Origin: Phlegmacium glaucopus
Taxonomy: Eukaryota > Basidiomycota > Agaricomycetes > Agaricales > Cortinariaceae
Assembly: GCA_015039465.1 (NCBI GenBank)
Contig: MU130012.1
Location: forward strand, 1 to 36,491
Direction: 5' to 3'
Length of the DNA stretch: 36,491 nucleotides
The first letter of the stretch is position 1. Each line of letters opens with the position of its first letter. The notes beneath the pieces were generated by a model. The model ran no database searches, was not told the origin of the DNA, and was given only the letters and a program-made list of their open reading frames with translations. A program made the position numbers and the translations under genes. This document shows, piece after piece, positions 1-11,285 of this stretch.

Positions 1-13
1 AAAAAAAAAATGT

Positions 14-160
14 CATCAAAAGCCATGAATGTCCCTATGTCAATATCATGTCCCTATGTCGGTATGTTGGTACGTCTGTATGTCTTTATGTCAGTACGTC
101 TGCATGTTGGTATGTCCTTATGTTGGTATTGTCCTTATGTCGGTAAGCCATAAAGTCTCC
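14..160. repeat. degenerate TATGTCNGTATGT-like short repeats
   Basis: About a dozen imperfect copies of an 8-12-bp unit around TATGTC, TATGTTGG or TACGTCTG follow each other here. The array lies beyond the 3' end of the minus-strand accessory gene, where a CACTA-like element would carry its subterminal transposase-binding repeats. I see no matching array after the transposase at 7549, so this reading is an inference. Positions 161-375 show nothing else I recognise. Confidence 0.4.
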
Positions 161-375
161 AAGCTGCCATGTATTCAATGTCATCCGATGTAGTCTTAAA
201 ATACTATCCAATGCCTTTTTTCCCATCCAGAATATATTAAAACTAGGTTAAAAAAACAACACATGCTTGCGCCATGTCTGTACAAAAATATCTAGTGTAA
301 TATGATGAATACAGGCCACAATCAACGCCCCGTCACTTCAGAGAGGTTCAAAATCTTGCATCCTATAATATGAGG

Positions 376-2749
376 TCAACTTATGTGAAGGAAACAGTAT
401 GTCGGTGAGGAAAGTAACATACAGTCATTCTCATCCTCAGATTCATCCACCTTCGCACGCGGATCAAACATCTCACCTTCCGATGAAATGCCACCATATG
501 CTGCCACTAAACCACTTGTGCTGCCATGGTTAAGGTACGCCTCCGCAGCTGCAAGGATTGTTATCCACTTCTTAGTCTTGAGGCTGATCATTGCTTGAAG
601 GTATGACGATGCTTGCGAACCAAATGTGTGATCCGAAAAGTCTAGAGTGGCAGCTCGGGCTCGATCCCACTCTCCAGTCTTCCAGAGTGAGTACTCACGT
701 TCAAGCTAGCAGCCCGAAAACAAAGGTGAATGAAAACACTGTAAGCGAGGCACAGTTACTTACTGCTGCAAGGGATAACGCCATTCCTACAAAAGGGTAG
801 TCATCCTCCTCACTCGTGCAAGCACCAAGGACGGATTTGAGGTGTCCAACAGCAAATGTGGCAATGAGGACTGGATCCTCGTAGGTACCAGATTTAACCT
901 AAACAAATATCAACGTTCAAGCCAGAGGAGACCGCAAATAAAACTCACGCTATCGGTGTAAACACGCCAATGGAAGATAGGATTATTGGGATTGGCCACC
1001 ATAGCGATGTAGTCAATGATCGCTTGCTTGTCTGGATAACGGTCTTCATCTAAGAATTCTGCTTCAAGGGCTTTGTTTGCAGCAGTCTTGATCCCAGTGC
1101 GCCATGTGTGTGTAGCGGCTATTGCCTATTAAATAGATAACATTAAGTGGAGATAGATTGAAGAATGAGATTTACCAAATCATAAACGGCGCCTTTGGGC
1201 ACCAAGCTCTGTGACTTTTTGAGGTCTAAGTAGTGTTTCGGGTACACCTGCTTTACTACATGCTGAACCAGATCCACAGGGTTGGTAGGAGTGAAGGGGT
1301 TCGCACCGCGTAAGGACCCAAGATGTGCACGAAATGTTGGGACGAAGACGGACTTCCAGAGTATTTTGATGGCTGGTGGTAAGTTGTCTTGGTTGAAACG
1401 GGTACAGATAGTTGTCGCACGGAAACCAGAGCCCTTTGCATCCTTTGAACCCTTGGTTTCAGCAATGGTTCGCACAACCCTTGCAATTGACTAAGATAGA
1501 GGAGAGTAAGTGTAAGGCCTGAGGGAATCAATAACAATCCTGACCTTCCCTAAAGCAGCCTTTCCCTTTTGGAATTTGTCCCCCTTAATGACCTCATCAA
1601 TCTCTTCTTCATCACCCCACCCACCGTAACTTGCCTCTATCTCAGCTGGTGGTGTGGACACCCCCTTCACTGCAACACTATTTTCTGGCCTTGCTGTATT
1701 TTTGCCTCCAGATCGAACTCCAACTCTAACACTCTGGGACGAGGCCATAATACAACCAGTCTTTGCCTTTTTTCCTGTGCCCAACCCAACCTTGCTAAAC
1801 ATTTTTTTTATTTCATCAGAGACTCAGAGTAAAACAAGGCGAGGATTTCGATAAGGACTTACGTGTATGTAGCATCCTTTGCACCTGGCCTGGACTCAGA
1901 TAATAACCGTTTGTGTTTTAATGCAGCGTCAGATGATGCAACTGCTCTCGCGTCCTGGGTGGGATTAAAGGGATTCATATTTGACGGCGGAGGTATGAGA
2001 CATTTCGCTTCTATGGCTTCCCTAGAACTGATTTTTTCTTTTTTTACCTTAGATACGACTATCTCTTCTTCCTCAGAATCACTTGTGTCTCCTCCTGCTG
2101 CAACATCATCTACAACCATCACTCTCTCTGACTCGGAATCAACTGTATCAGTGAACATGTAGAAGTCATCATCAATTGCTCCGCCATCATCCTCATCTCC
2201 AAACTCGGAAGCCAAAGGTGTCACGGCCATGCTCAATGTCGCATCATCATCAATGGCTTGGCCATTGTCCTCATCTCCAAACTCAGAAGCAAAAGGTGTG
2301 GCTGGCTTCCTCAATACCGTGTCATCATCATTTATATCCTATGTATTGTGTAAGTCAGCGAAATCATCAATTTGTTAGCCTTGCAGACACTTAACTGAAA
2401 GTTCATCAGCTCCGTCATCTGAATTCGGGCTCCTCTCCTTTCCATCAACCTTCGCCACTGGTCAGGGTGCTTTTTGCAAGTTCTTTACAGGAGGACGAGA
2501 TGCCTGTGATTTTTTTACGAATTGCGCCTCTTCCATTGCGTCTTCCATCTTGGCAAGTTTTGAGAGTGCTTCCTCTTTCAGTGCCCTTACTGCTGCCTTA
2601 GACATGGCAATGGTCCTGTTGTCCGCAAGAACTTGCTTTGATGTGCGAGGGGTTGGCCCAATACCGGCCATCTTACAATAGTTGGGTTGTGGCTTGTCAA
2701 TGACAGAATTTGAAGGTGCTTCGGATGCGGTTCTGTTGCAAGTCTTCAT
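376..2749 (-). pseudogene. DUF6532-like Plavaka-associated protein, one in-frame TGA
   Basis: I join seven exons: 2749-2396, 2338-1863, 1794-1545, 1490-1176, 1125-949, 898-764 and 705-376. Every phase matches, giving about 678 residues. The N-terminal third is basic with a coiled-coil-like stretch. It is followed by an acidic Ser/Asp/Glu-rich region containing a 26-residue unit present twice (TPFASEFGDED and TPLASEFGDED). The C-terminal half is a folded domain containing FVPTFRAHLGSLRG, HTWRTGIK and YSLWKTGEW, which reminds me of the basidiomycete DUF6532 family; that family call is from memory. One in-frame TGA (2462-2464, about codon 96) breaks exon 1. The gene is head-to-head with the Plavaka transposase 117 bp away, so it may be the element's second gene, comparable to the DNA-binding partner protein of CACTA transposons. 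The function is unknown. Confidence 0.6.
2165..2325 (-). repeat. two 78-bp tandem coding repeats
   Basis: The acidic segment of the minus-strand gene contains a 78-bp unit twice in frame, each encoding a 26-residue block that starts TP(F/L)ASEFGDED and includes AIDDD. The copies differ by a few substitutions, so the duplication is fairly recent. Confidence 0.7.
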
Positions 2750-2866
2750 TGTGGAATGAATATAGGAGGAGAGAGAGGATTAAGCGAGAGTTGATGGAAC
2801 TTGGAAGAAAAGATGGTGTGTTTTTTTTCTAGTTTTTTTTTTTTCTTTTGCTTAGCTCCATCTGCT
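2750..2866. promoter_or_regulatory. shared divergent promoter of the accessory gene and Plavaka transposase
   Basis: Only 117 bp separate the two start codons. The interval holds a GA-rich stretch (about 2765-2815) and a long pyrimidine/T tract (about 2819-2855) just before the transposase ATG at 2867. A more upstream in-frame ATG at 2801 would add a phenylalanine-rich leader translated from the T tract, so I prefer 2867. No clear TATA box is visible. Confidence 0.45.
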
Positions 2867-5800
2867 ATGCCACCCCCATCTCACCACACTCGCAACAATA
2901 ATCACTTCACCTGCAGCATCTGCGGACGAAGTGATTTTCGAAGCCTTCACGGATTTTCAAAGCACCGCAACACACACTATGCCTCCACCATCAATCCTGC
3001 CTCCTTTTCTGAATTTCCTACCATCTCCAACATAGAAAATGACGAAGATGTTGGCCCATTGGCTCAGGAGGAGCTTCCAGACAATTTCAACAGCTCGCCA
3101 CCTCCTATTCCAAGGAACGCTCGAGCTCAACCAGAGAACATTAATTATCATCCAATAATTGATGGTAAATTATTCCCTTCACCTTCAATGTGTTACATCA
3201 CTGACTAGTTTCATTTGTAGCTACTCCATGCAATAGCAACAGCATTGATTTACCTCCTAATACACCCCCCCCACCACGCTTGGAGAAGCTGTCAGATGAT
3301 TGGACACCATGGAATAACCGAGTTGAATATGAACTTGCACAGTTCCTCTATAAACGCAACCAGATGGCAAATACACAAGTCAACGTCCTCCTTGACCTTT
3401 GGGCCGCTAGTCTACTCACTGCACAAGTGGGTAAACCAAGCAATGCGGTCCATGATCCTCCATTTGCCGATGTTCACGACATGCATGCAGTGATTGATTC
3501 AACAGAGCTTGAGGGTGTTAGCTGGGAGTCGTTTTCTGTTGAGTACAGTGGGGACCGGCCTGATGTTTGCCCTGAATGGATGGATGAGAATTATGAGGTC
3601 TGGTACCGTGACCCTGCTGCAGTTGCTCGATCTATGCTTAAGAATCCCGACTTCGCTGAAGAGTTCGACTATAAACCATTCAGAAAGTATGATGCTGAAG
3701 AGGGTCGTGAGTACAAAGATTTCATGTCTGGAAATTGGGCTTGGGAGCAAGCGGTGCGTATCTTTTTCTTCATTCATATTCATCTCTGACTCTACTTCTC
3801 TAGGATATTATTTCGGAAGATCCAGCTACACATGGATCTATGTTTGTACCAATAATTCTTGGAAGTGATAAGACCACCATATCAGTTGCTACTGGCCAAA
3901 ATGAATATTATCTGCTGTACATGTCTATAGGAAACATCAAGAACAATGTTCGTCGTGCTCATCGAAACTCGGTCATATTAATTGGTTTCTTGTCAATACC
4001 AAAAAGTAAGTCTCCCAACTTCCTAACTCACGTGTTTTCCCTGATCAAATAATCTAGCAACACGCCAACATTCAAATACGACACTGTTCCGCAAGTTCCA
4101 CCATCAACTTTTCCACTCATCCTTATCTGCAATACTTCAACCACTTTGCGCTGGAATGACAACGCCAGAGGTGCTCCAATGTCCTGATCAACATTTCCGC
4201 CATGCTATCTTTGGACTTGGACCCTATATCGCAGACTATCCCGAGCAAGTTCTGCTTGGTTGTATTGTCCAGAACTGGTGCCCCCGGTAAGTGAACCTTT
4301 GTTTTCTTCCTATTTTGTCTGGGTACCTGATATTACAACTTAGTTGCACTGCCCATCATTCAAATCTTGATGGGGAGGCGGGCCAACAATCAAAAGCGCA
4401 CCGTCAACAGGCCATTGATTGCCTTAGCCTTGCAGATCTATGGGATGATTATGGCATTGTTGGCGATATCATTGTGCGTCGATTCAAACTGGCATTCACA
4501 TTGTGTTCTGATAGCTTGCAGCCATTTATGGACAGCTTTCCCAGAGCTGACATCAACCAGTTGTTGTCGCCAGACCTCCTCCACCAAGTCATCAATGGTG
4601 GGTTCAAGGATCATCTTGTAACATGGGTTGGTGAGTATTTGGATCTTGAACATGGTTCCACCAAGGCAAAGGAAATAATGGATGATATTGACCGTCGGTA
4701 AGGAAGTTTTCCTCAGTCCTGTCTTGTGCTCATTATTTGACATCTCATGCTAGAATTGCACTTGCCCCATCTTTTCCTGGTTTGCGTTGTTTTCCGCAGG
4801 GTCAAAACTTCAAACAGTGGACAGGTGATGATTCAAAAGCATTGATGAAGGTCTGGAAAATTTTATCACCCCCCGAATCATACCTCATTCTTGCTTTAGG
4901 TCTACATCAATGCCATTGAAGGCCACGTCCCTCAAGACATGGTTCGCACGCTGGTGGCTTATCTGGACTTTTGCTACCTTGTCCAACGAGCCCAACTTAC
5001 GGAGCGCACCCTGCAAGAGGTTGATGAAGCACTTTCATGATTCCACCATTACCGCATAATTTTCCAAGAAACTGGGGTTTGTGCAGAAGGCCCCTCGGGT
5101 ATTTCTTTACCTCATCAACACTCACTTGTCCATTACCGCGACCTCATTGAAGCATTTGGCTTGCCAAACGGCCTCTGCTCATCAATCACAGAGGCAAAGC
5201 ACATCAAAGCTGTGAAAGAGCCCTGGCGACGTTCCAGCCACTACAATGCATTGGGCCAGATGCTCGTGACGAACCAACGGCTCGACAAGCTTGCCGCTGC
5301 TCATGTTGATTTTACTGACCGCGGTATGCTCAACGGCTCATGCCTACAAGAAGCGATGGCTGATTATCTAGCAAGCATTGAGGAGGAATCTGAGGGACTG
5401 ATGGATGACCAAGTCCACGAGGAACCGGTGGTTGAAAACAGGGTGCTTATGGCTCGTAGGTGGGAAATGTTGCTGGAAGACGAGGATGTTGATGGCAGCC
5501 CACTGGATGGCATGGCTGTCAATGAGGTTTTTCTGGCAAAGACTCCTCGTGCATAACTTTTTTCTCTTGTGAATGTGCTTCTAATTAATCATATTGTAAA
5601 ACCCCGGATAAATTAGAGCGCGGTTATCCTAAAACACTTCATCAAATTGGCGTCGACATAGACATCCCTTCCCTCCATCTCCTCACTCACCAATTCCTCG
5701 GTTCTCAAGTTGATCCAAATGCTGATCCTATCTCGACATTTATAAGTCCTATCATCTCCAGCCCAATCAAAATCTTCCACTTTGCCTTATTTGTTCTTCA

Positions 5801-7549
5801 TGCACCTTCTGATCCATCAGGCATGACTGGAATGCGCCGTGAATATGCGCATTCAACACCTTTGTGGCGCCAGGATGGTCCTCGACGGGACTGTGTTTTT
5901 GTTACTGTGAACCCAGATGCAAAGGGGATGAGACTAGGGATGCTGAAGTTCAGTTCGGTTCGGTTCGGGACCCATTTTCTCATAACCAGAACCAGAACCA
6001 CTTAGGAAAACTAGAACCAGAACCAGAACCAGAACTGAACCAACAGAACCGGTTCTCTTGGTTTGGTTCTGGTTCAGAACCAGTTCAAACCATAAGAACC
6101 AGTTAAAAATAGACTTTTGTTAGGATATCACCAATTAGACAAGAATTTTTCATTTTAAGTTTTATTTTCTAAAATTACACCTTATTTATAAATATATCTT
6201 AAAAGTTGAGGCCAGAAGTTGGTAGTATTGGTGTTATAACCATGACATCACTAATAGCAAACATGAAAAGAAAAAATACTATTGTTAGGTAACACTCAGT
6301 TTTCCATCCAATCAGTCCAACTCCTGACTTTCAGTCTTTCACATGAACACCCAGACCCAATGAGCTTCACACCCAAGCCCAAACCTAATTCCAAAACTGT
6401 AAATTCCACCTCACCAACAAACTTAGTTCCCCTCTCATTTCTACTCTTCATTTTCATTTGGCCCCAACTTTCACCTGAGTACCTGAACATGACCAGTTCA
6501 GCCCAAACTCTAAATCATTTTTTATAAAAGGTCTAAATTGGTTACCTCTTATTCCAGATAAATCAGTGAAAGGTAAAACTAATAATATTAATAATGAAAT
6601 ACAAACTTGTCATTTTTCATTTATTCTGGTATTGTACCACTTATCATTTTATTATTTTCACATGACACTATTTGATTATTTATTTTCCATAACTCCATTA
6701 TCTCTATATTAGTATTTAAATCCCCCCTCACTTTAGCAGGGATCCTTATCCTTTCCTCTTTGGATCCTCTGCTAGGTGACAACTATAAATTGGATTCTTG
6801 CAATATGAGTATATTAATAACATGGTAAACCTGAAGTTATAAAGTAAATGAGACATGTTATTGATTATGTACTATGCCAGACCAAAGAATGATGTACTTC
6901 TGATTGGAAATATATAGTGTTGGTGACTTGAATAAATATTTTCATTATAGATACAGGTAGTGTGTCATTTAACATGCAAATAAGTAGATATCTTACTTAA
7001 GTATTTGCCTTGGGATAAAGTGGTTCAGAACCGGTTCGAACCGGTTCAGAACTGGTTCTCAGATTTCTGGCCAATCCAGAACCAGAACCAGAACCAGATG
7101 GCTGGGGGTGAACCAGAACCAGAACCAAACCAGAACCGCAGTTCGGTTCAGCTGGTTCTGGTTCTCTGGACCGGTTCAGAACCAAACTTCGGCATCCCTA
7201 GATGAGATGGCTGGAAGTTGGTCGAGTCCTCCTATGTTTTTCATTTGTCCATGAAACGAAGACATATCCCTGTGCGCTTGTCCATTGGTTTCCACGTGTT
7301 GATGAGGAACCTGATGCGGATACAGGTATGTGGATAGCTCAACCAGAGTTTACAAGTCCAGGAAAGCCGGCTCTCCAGGTCATACACATTGATACCATTG
7401 CTCGCCTTGCTCATTTACTCCCTATTTTTGGCCAATCCTTTGTTCCTGTTTCCCTCCACTTCTCGCAAACACTTGATTCTTTCCATTCATACTATATTAG
7501 TAAATACGCAGACCATAATACTTTTGATATAACTACAGCACCCCAATAA
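2867..7549 (+). pseudogene. Plavaka-family transposase, interrupted
   Basis: The exons are 2867-3164, 3221-3753, 3804-4005, 4058-4286, 4344-4697, 4754-4850, 4900-5548, 5617-5933 and 7208-7549. All phases agree, giving about 1,006 residues. Residues 1-40 hold a C2H2 finger (CSICGRSDF...HGFSKHRNTH). Next come features I associate with Plavaka (CACTA-like) transposases: DDWTPWNNRVEYELA, FVPIILGSDKT, WCPRCTAHHSNLDG and a C-terminal VHWFPRVDEEP...TGMW region. Two lesions are visible. An in-frame TGA at 5038-5040 lies between LS and FHHYR, where arginine (CGA) is likely. A 1,266-bp hAT-like element sits between codons ATG AGA and TGG. The intron 5549-5616 has a weak GTGCAT donor, but only it brings the last exon into frame. 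The gene would encode the DDE-type enzyme that cuts and moves the element, and this copy is dead. Confidence 0.88.
5927..7208. mobile_element. hAT-like non-autonomous element with GGTTC arrays, inserted in the Plavaka gene
   Basis: The element proper is 5935-7200 (1,266 bp). The left end reads TAGGGATGCTGAAGTT and the right end, reversed, TAGGGATGCCGAAGTT. It is flanked by 8-bp target duplications at 5927-5934 (gatgagac) and 7201-7208 (gatgagat) with one mismatch. An 8-bp duplication and ends starting TAG fit the hAT superfamily. Both ends carry dense inverted GGTTC/GAACC motifs (5949-6100 and 7021-7190), which look like transposase-binding subterminal repeats. The roughly 900-bp middle is AT-rich and has no convincing gene. 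Removing it restores the transposase reading frame exactly. Confidence 0.88.
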
Positions 7550-7618
7550 ATGATGTAATTTCTTCTACAACATATACCCTAATTTGCCTTCCTTCAGGAC
7601 ATTGCGACTTAAAGGACT

Positions 7619-7852
7619 TCAAGCCTCTTGACCGACATTCGCAACATTGGTGCCTTCAGGTGAAGCCATGATGTGAAGAATGTCACTGAAGTCATACCAT
7701 GTCATCCACGGAATTGTGATATTTCCTGATGTTGATAAGAGATCGATCAACTTGAATTTGCGAATCTTGGAGGTTCCGTTTACAGTCGCTCCTCTCAACC
7801 CATATGTCCCAATCTGACTAGGCTTCCAACCTAGCTTATTCCTGTATTTCGT
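7619..7852 (-). pseudogene. orphan C-terminal exon of an unrecognised gene
   Basis: Read on the minus strand there is an open frame of about 77 codons ending in TGA at 7619-7621. It contains LGWKPSQIGTYGLRGATVNG and, further on, ITIPWMTWYDFSDILHIMA. The composition and hydrophobic pattern look like real protein. No start codon fits, and a TAA at 7853-7855 closes the frame upstream. The sequence CAG at 7845-7843 could be a splice acceptor, but what lies upstream is the downstream flank of the first P450. I read it as the last exon of a gene whose front was lost when the P450 repeat or the Plavaka element arrived. I do not recognise the family. Positions 7550-7618 and 7856-7968 hold nothing else I can name. 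Confidence 0.4.
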
Positions 7853-7968
7853 TTAGAGAAAATGAAAAATGTCTTTTTGTTAATATATTCTAATTTTGTA
7901 TTGTCGATTAACCTTTTTTTGGTTTGGAGAGGTTATCCTACTGACTGACACATCTTTGTAAAATTTAT

Positions 7969-10211
7969 TTACTGCGACGCAGAAAACGAAGACCTGATCA
8001 TCGCAGCCCGCGAGTAATCCCGTACTTTCATATTACAAACAAAGGGCTTAGGTACCAGCTCTATTCCAAGCTAAAAGGCCAAGTCACTAAAAAAAGAGAT
8101 GCCGACATGGTATGGGACGCAATTACCTCGTTATACCGGTCCATCCCCAAGGTAAAGGTCTCTGTTGCCTTCAAAGGACTAAAATTAAACGCCCATACAA
8201 GATTGATAGCATTCAAGGCCTGCAAAATTCGATTATCACTTGAAGAGTCAAACTATCGCATGCTTACGATTGTGCGGCGGGCCATCCTTTCACCAGGACA
8301 AATCCGCTAAGTAGACAGATATCAGTCAAATATATATCTGTCGAATGAATGGAAATTCACCCTGCCCGCCCCAAAAGTAAAGTTGTCTCGGAAATTTTTG
8401 ATATCTGCTCCAGGCTTAGTCCCAAAACTATTCTTGAGGAAACGTTCCGGTTGGAAGGTCTCTGGCTCTTCAAAGGTATCTAGGGCAACATCAACTAACA
8501 CACCAAGGTAAAATTCCCATTGATATTAACTGACCAGGGTCATGCATGATACCCCCTGCCATGTGAGCTAGATCATTGTCAATGGACCGGCAAAGACTGT
8601 TCACATACACGTATTCATAAAGAGCAAAGCGCCCTTTGGGATGATATGGCCCTTGTACTATGACGAAGGATCAATTTCGCAACTTCTAATAAAAAGAGCC
8701 AGCTGACGAACAGTTATATCTTCAGTCGCCATATGTGGCACAGCCAGGGGCATGGTAGGTCTGAAGCGATGAATCTATTTGGCAGATTGTTTCCAAATGG
8801 TAACTGATTGAAGATTACCAAACTCACCTCGTTGATGAAAGCTTGCAAGTATGGTAATTGCTCATAGTCTGCCAAATTTGGCATACGGACGGAACCTATA
8901 ACTGTATCGATCTCAGTTTGGATGCGTTGCTGGCATTCTGGGTATGACAAGAGAGCAAGCACAAATGTCTGTAGGAAAGAAGCTGACGTATCTGCTCCTG
9001 CATCCATAAGCACTGCACCAAGGAACCTGCAAGTTGAATGATCGCGTATTAGTCTCCGTAGGATGTAGGAAGTCAGTAGACAGACGAAATATCTTTTCGC
9101 GACAAACCCAGCTCTTCCTTGCGATCCAGCACTTTCTCAATGTAACATCCCGTACCACGTCCCATTTTGACTGCTTGATCGCACTCATCCAAAAGTGAGT
9201 CGAAGAGACGATTTCGCACCCGCTTCATAAGGTCCAAATGAGTTGTCCACTGAAAGGATTGTATCATCAGATACTCTGATGGTCCGTCCATGAAAATACC
9301 TTACCGGCGCCAACCAGCGGGGGATGTATTTTATCCATGGCATAATCTCAACAGGAGGAAACCTGGCTGTGTCGCTGATCTCATTCGCCAACTTAACTGC
9401 CCTGAAAAACAACTCTGCTTCGGTATGTTTGAATTCTGGGAAGCGCTTTCCATATACAAGGGATGTGACCATAGACACCGTGGTTCGCATGATATGGGTG
9501 CATAGTTCCTGCCAAAGTGAAGTGTTAAATAATGAATATAGTAGAGATGATTAAAACACGCCTCGGGGGATGTGAGGAGATCGTATAGCAGTTGAAGAGA
9601 TTCAGCTTCTTGAGTGGACAAATGGCTATCAACTGCCTCGACAGTGAGGAACATCTGAAAAGCCTTTCGGGCACGGCGCCAGGCACCCGTATCTACGGAT
9701 AGACTTAGACTCCATCGCTTATAAGGGAATGAATAGGTTAACTCACTTGCACTTTCTATAACCATGTAATGACCGTCGGTAGTGAGTTGCATAAGTGAAC
9801 GGGGGCGACCTGCGGTTAAGGAACCAGTTGTATCCAGTATGTCTTTGACTGTAGAGGGGCTCGAGATTACGATCATGGTGCTATTGAAAACCTTGATCTA
9901 AACCATACTAGAATCAACAAAGGTCATAGACCTCCTGAGGAATAAAAATCACCGAAAATATGGCCCCATATTCCCTCGCCCACGCTGTAAATCTAGGTGA
10001 GGTATGTGAGGATTCTCACTATTTCAATTGTAAATTGGTGTAACTTTACTGACTGTAGCTGTAGAAATGACTTAGGAAGCAGATGGATGTTTCCGATAAT
10101 TGGTTTGGTTGGTGGTCCAGGCGGCAAGTGACGCTCTCGCCGCCCGAGCCCCCACAACCAGTACGCTAGAAGAGTTAGAGATAAGCAAAGGATATACCGG
10201 ATGGGATCCAT
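7969..10211 (-). CDS. cytochrome P450 monooxygenase, tandem copy 1
   Basis: I join 14 exons: 10211-10054, 9992-9953, 9897-9747, 9692-9562, 9508-9305, 9249-9086, 9026-8828, 8774-8712, 8657-8609, 8555-8535, 8479-8361, 8306-8268, 8219-8127 and 8070-7969. Together they encode 510 residues, normal for a P450, with no stop or frameshift. Residues 5-22 are a membrane anchor followed by basic GRRER and the hinge LPPGPPTKP. The I-helix is AGADTS (292-297), the K-helix ExxR is E349-I-H-R352, PERF is 404-407, and the heme loop is FGAGRRICPG with ligand Cys436. It should be an ER-bound haem enzyme that hydroxylates a small lipophilic substrate using a P450 reductase. The substrate is not predictable. Intron 4 starts with GC (9561-9560) instead of GT. 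The TATA-like box at 10243-10248 supports the ATG at 10211 over the in-frame one at 10268. Confidence 0.93.
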
Positions 10212-10242
10212 GACATGAATTACTGACCGAATTCTGCCACAG

Positions 10243-10248
10243 TTTATA
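10243..10248 (-). promoter_or_regulatory. TATA-like box of P450 copy 1
   Basis: TATAAA on the minus strand lies about 32 bp before the ATG, in a block (CTTATAAA with GAGCC close upstream) kept before all four P450 genes. Confidence 0.6.
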
Positions 10249-10268
10249 AGTGGCTCAATCTGGCTCAA

Positions 10269-10916
10269 TCTTCATCCAGCATTCCTTCTCGAAATATATT
10301 GCCAGCAGGAATTTTATGAAAAGTTCAACGTGAAAAGGACGGTGAGGTGATTTATTATGTAGTTGTTGGACTTCTTCCATCCTACTGTGTGCGATCCTGA
10401 GGAAAGAAGCCATTTCAGATTGCATATCAGAAGCAGATTACGGAGTCCATGACCCCCATTCGTCGAACAGTGAAGGTTCAAAATCAAATCTCCGTCTATG
10501 GCGCACTTCGCTTACGGGCGTTTTCTTTATTCTCGTTCCCATCCTTTGCTGGTGTGAACTCATCAGGAGAATAGCTCCCCATATAATTAGTAGAAACCAT
10601 GGAAAGCACCAGGCAAGCTAGATGTAGTACTAGAGCCAGAGGCGCAAAAAAAATCTAGTGCTTCTGTTTCAGTATTAAATTTAATCACGACAGTGACAAC
10701 AGAGAAAAATCCGTCACAATACTGTGACGGTAACACACGGCTTACCAGTCCTTCCTATCGTTTACACTGACAGACGCCACGACCACGACAACTTCCTTCA
10801 CCCCTCAATTTTGACAATTCTTTTCGTCATCTGTCGTTAGTACTCTTGACCCCCAAACTCTCCTTTATGACCTTCCCTCCACAACTTCGATATCTAGTCC
10901 GCAATCGGTTGGACAG
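10269..10916. other. spacer between P450 copy 1 and a small gene
   Basis: The first part is P450 promoter DNA shared with the other units (to about 10560). The rest shows no gene. It contains the perfect hairpin at 10711-10730 and a pyrimidine-rich stretch (about 10785-10880) before the small gene at 10917. Confidence 0.5.
10711..10730. promoter_or_regulatory. perfect 8-bp-stem inverted repeat CCGTCACA-atac-TGTGACGG
   Basis: The two 8-base arms are exact reverse complements with a 4-base centre. The site lies about 190 bp before the small gene at 10917 and 500 bp upstream of P450 copy 1. It could bind a dimeric regulator; a CGTCA core resembles CRE/bZIP sites. No function is proven. Confidence 0.35.
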
Positions 10917-11285
10917 ATGATGTGTCCTGGTTCTCCTCCTTTTTCTGGACGGTCTCGGGGAGTCAGAAATGGTAGACCAACGCTTCTTCCAAGTGCCAAT
11001 CTACTACGCGAAGTCGAACAATATGCAGAATATAACTGTCGATCCTGGTATGACTAAAACACTCACATTATTACTTGCATACTAATGAATTCCAGGTATT
11101 ATGGTCACGACGATAATTCTAGTCGACTTATGGCGCAAATGCTTGCCACCTCCCACCATCACAGCGTGCACCCTTTGCCCGTTTTCAGGCTTCAATATGA
11201 TCTGGATATCATCGTTCTATCAACGTTCATAGACATGCTGGATTTCAAGCCCAACTCAATGCTACAACACCAGGAGGTTCCTTGA
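10917..11285 (+). CDS. small unrecognised two-exon gene
   Basis: Exon 1 (10917-11047) and exon 2 (11096-11285) join across a 48-bp intron with a GTATGA donor, a branch-like tactaat and a ccag acceptor. They give 106 residues. The product is mostly polar with a His-rich patch (ATSHHHSVHPL) and no signal peptide or membrane segment. I recognise no family. Other open stretches follow in different frames (LNATTPGGSLMPHARADPRG at about 11257-11316, and 11409-11615). This may therefore be the front of a longer, decayed gene rather than a complete small one. It lies in the P450 spacer and has no copy in the other three units. Confidence 0.35.

Noticed and set aside
1491..1493. In-frame TAG in the minus-strand accessory gene
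   Set aside because: A 54-bp intron (1544-1491) with a pyrimidine-rich acceptor ends exactly at this TAG and keeps the frame, so it is not a coding stop.
10212..10268. Longer N terminus (MSQIEP start) for P450 copies 1 and 3
   Set aside because: The extension covers the conserved TATA-like box and is not preserved in copy 2. The shorter start gives a normal membrane anchor.
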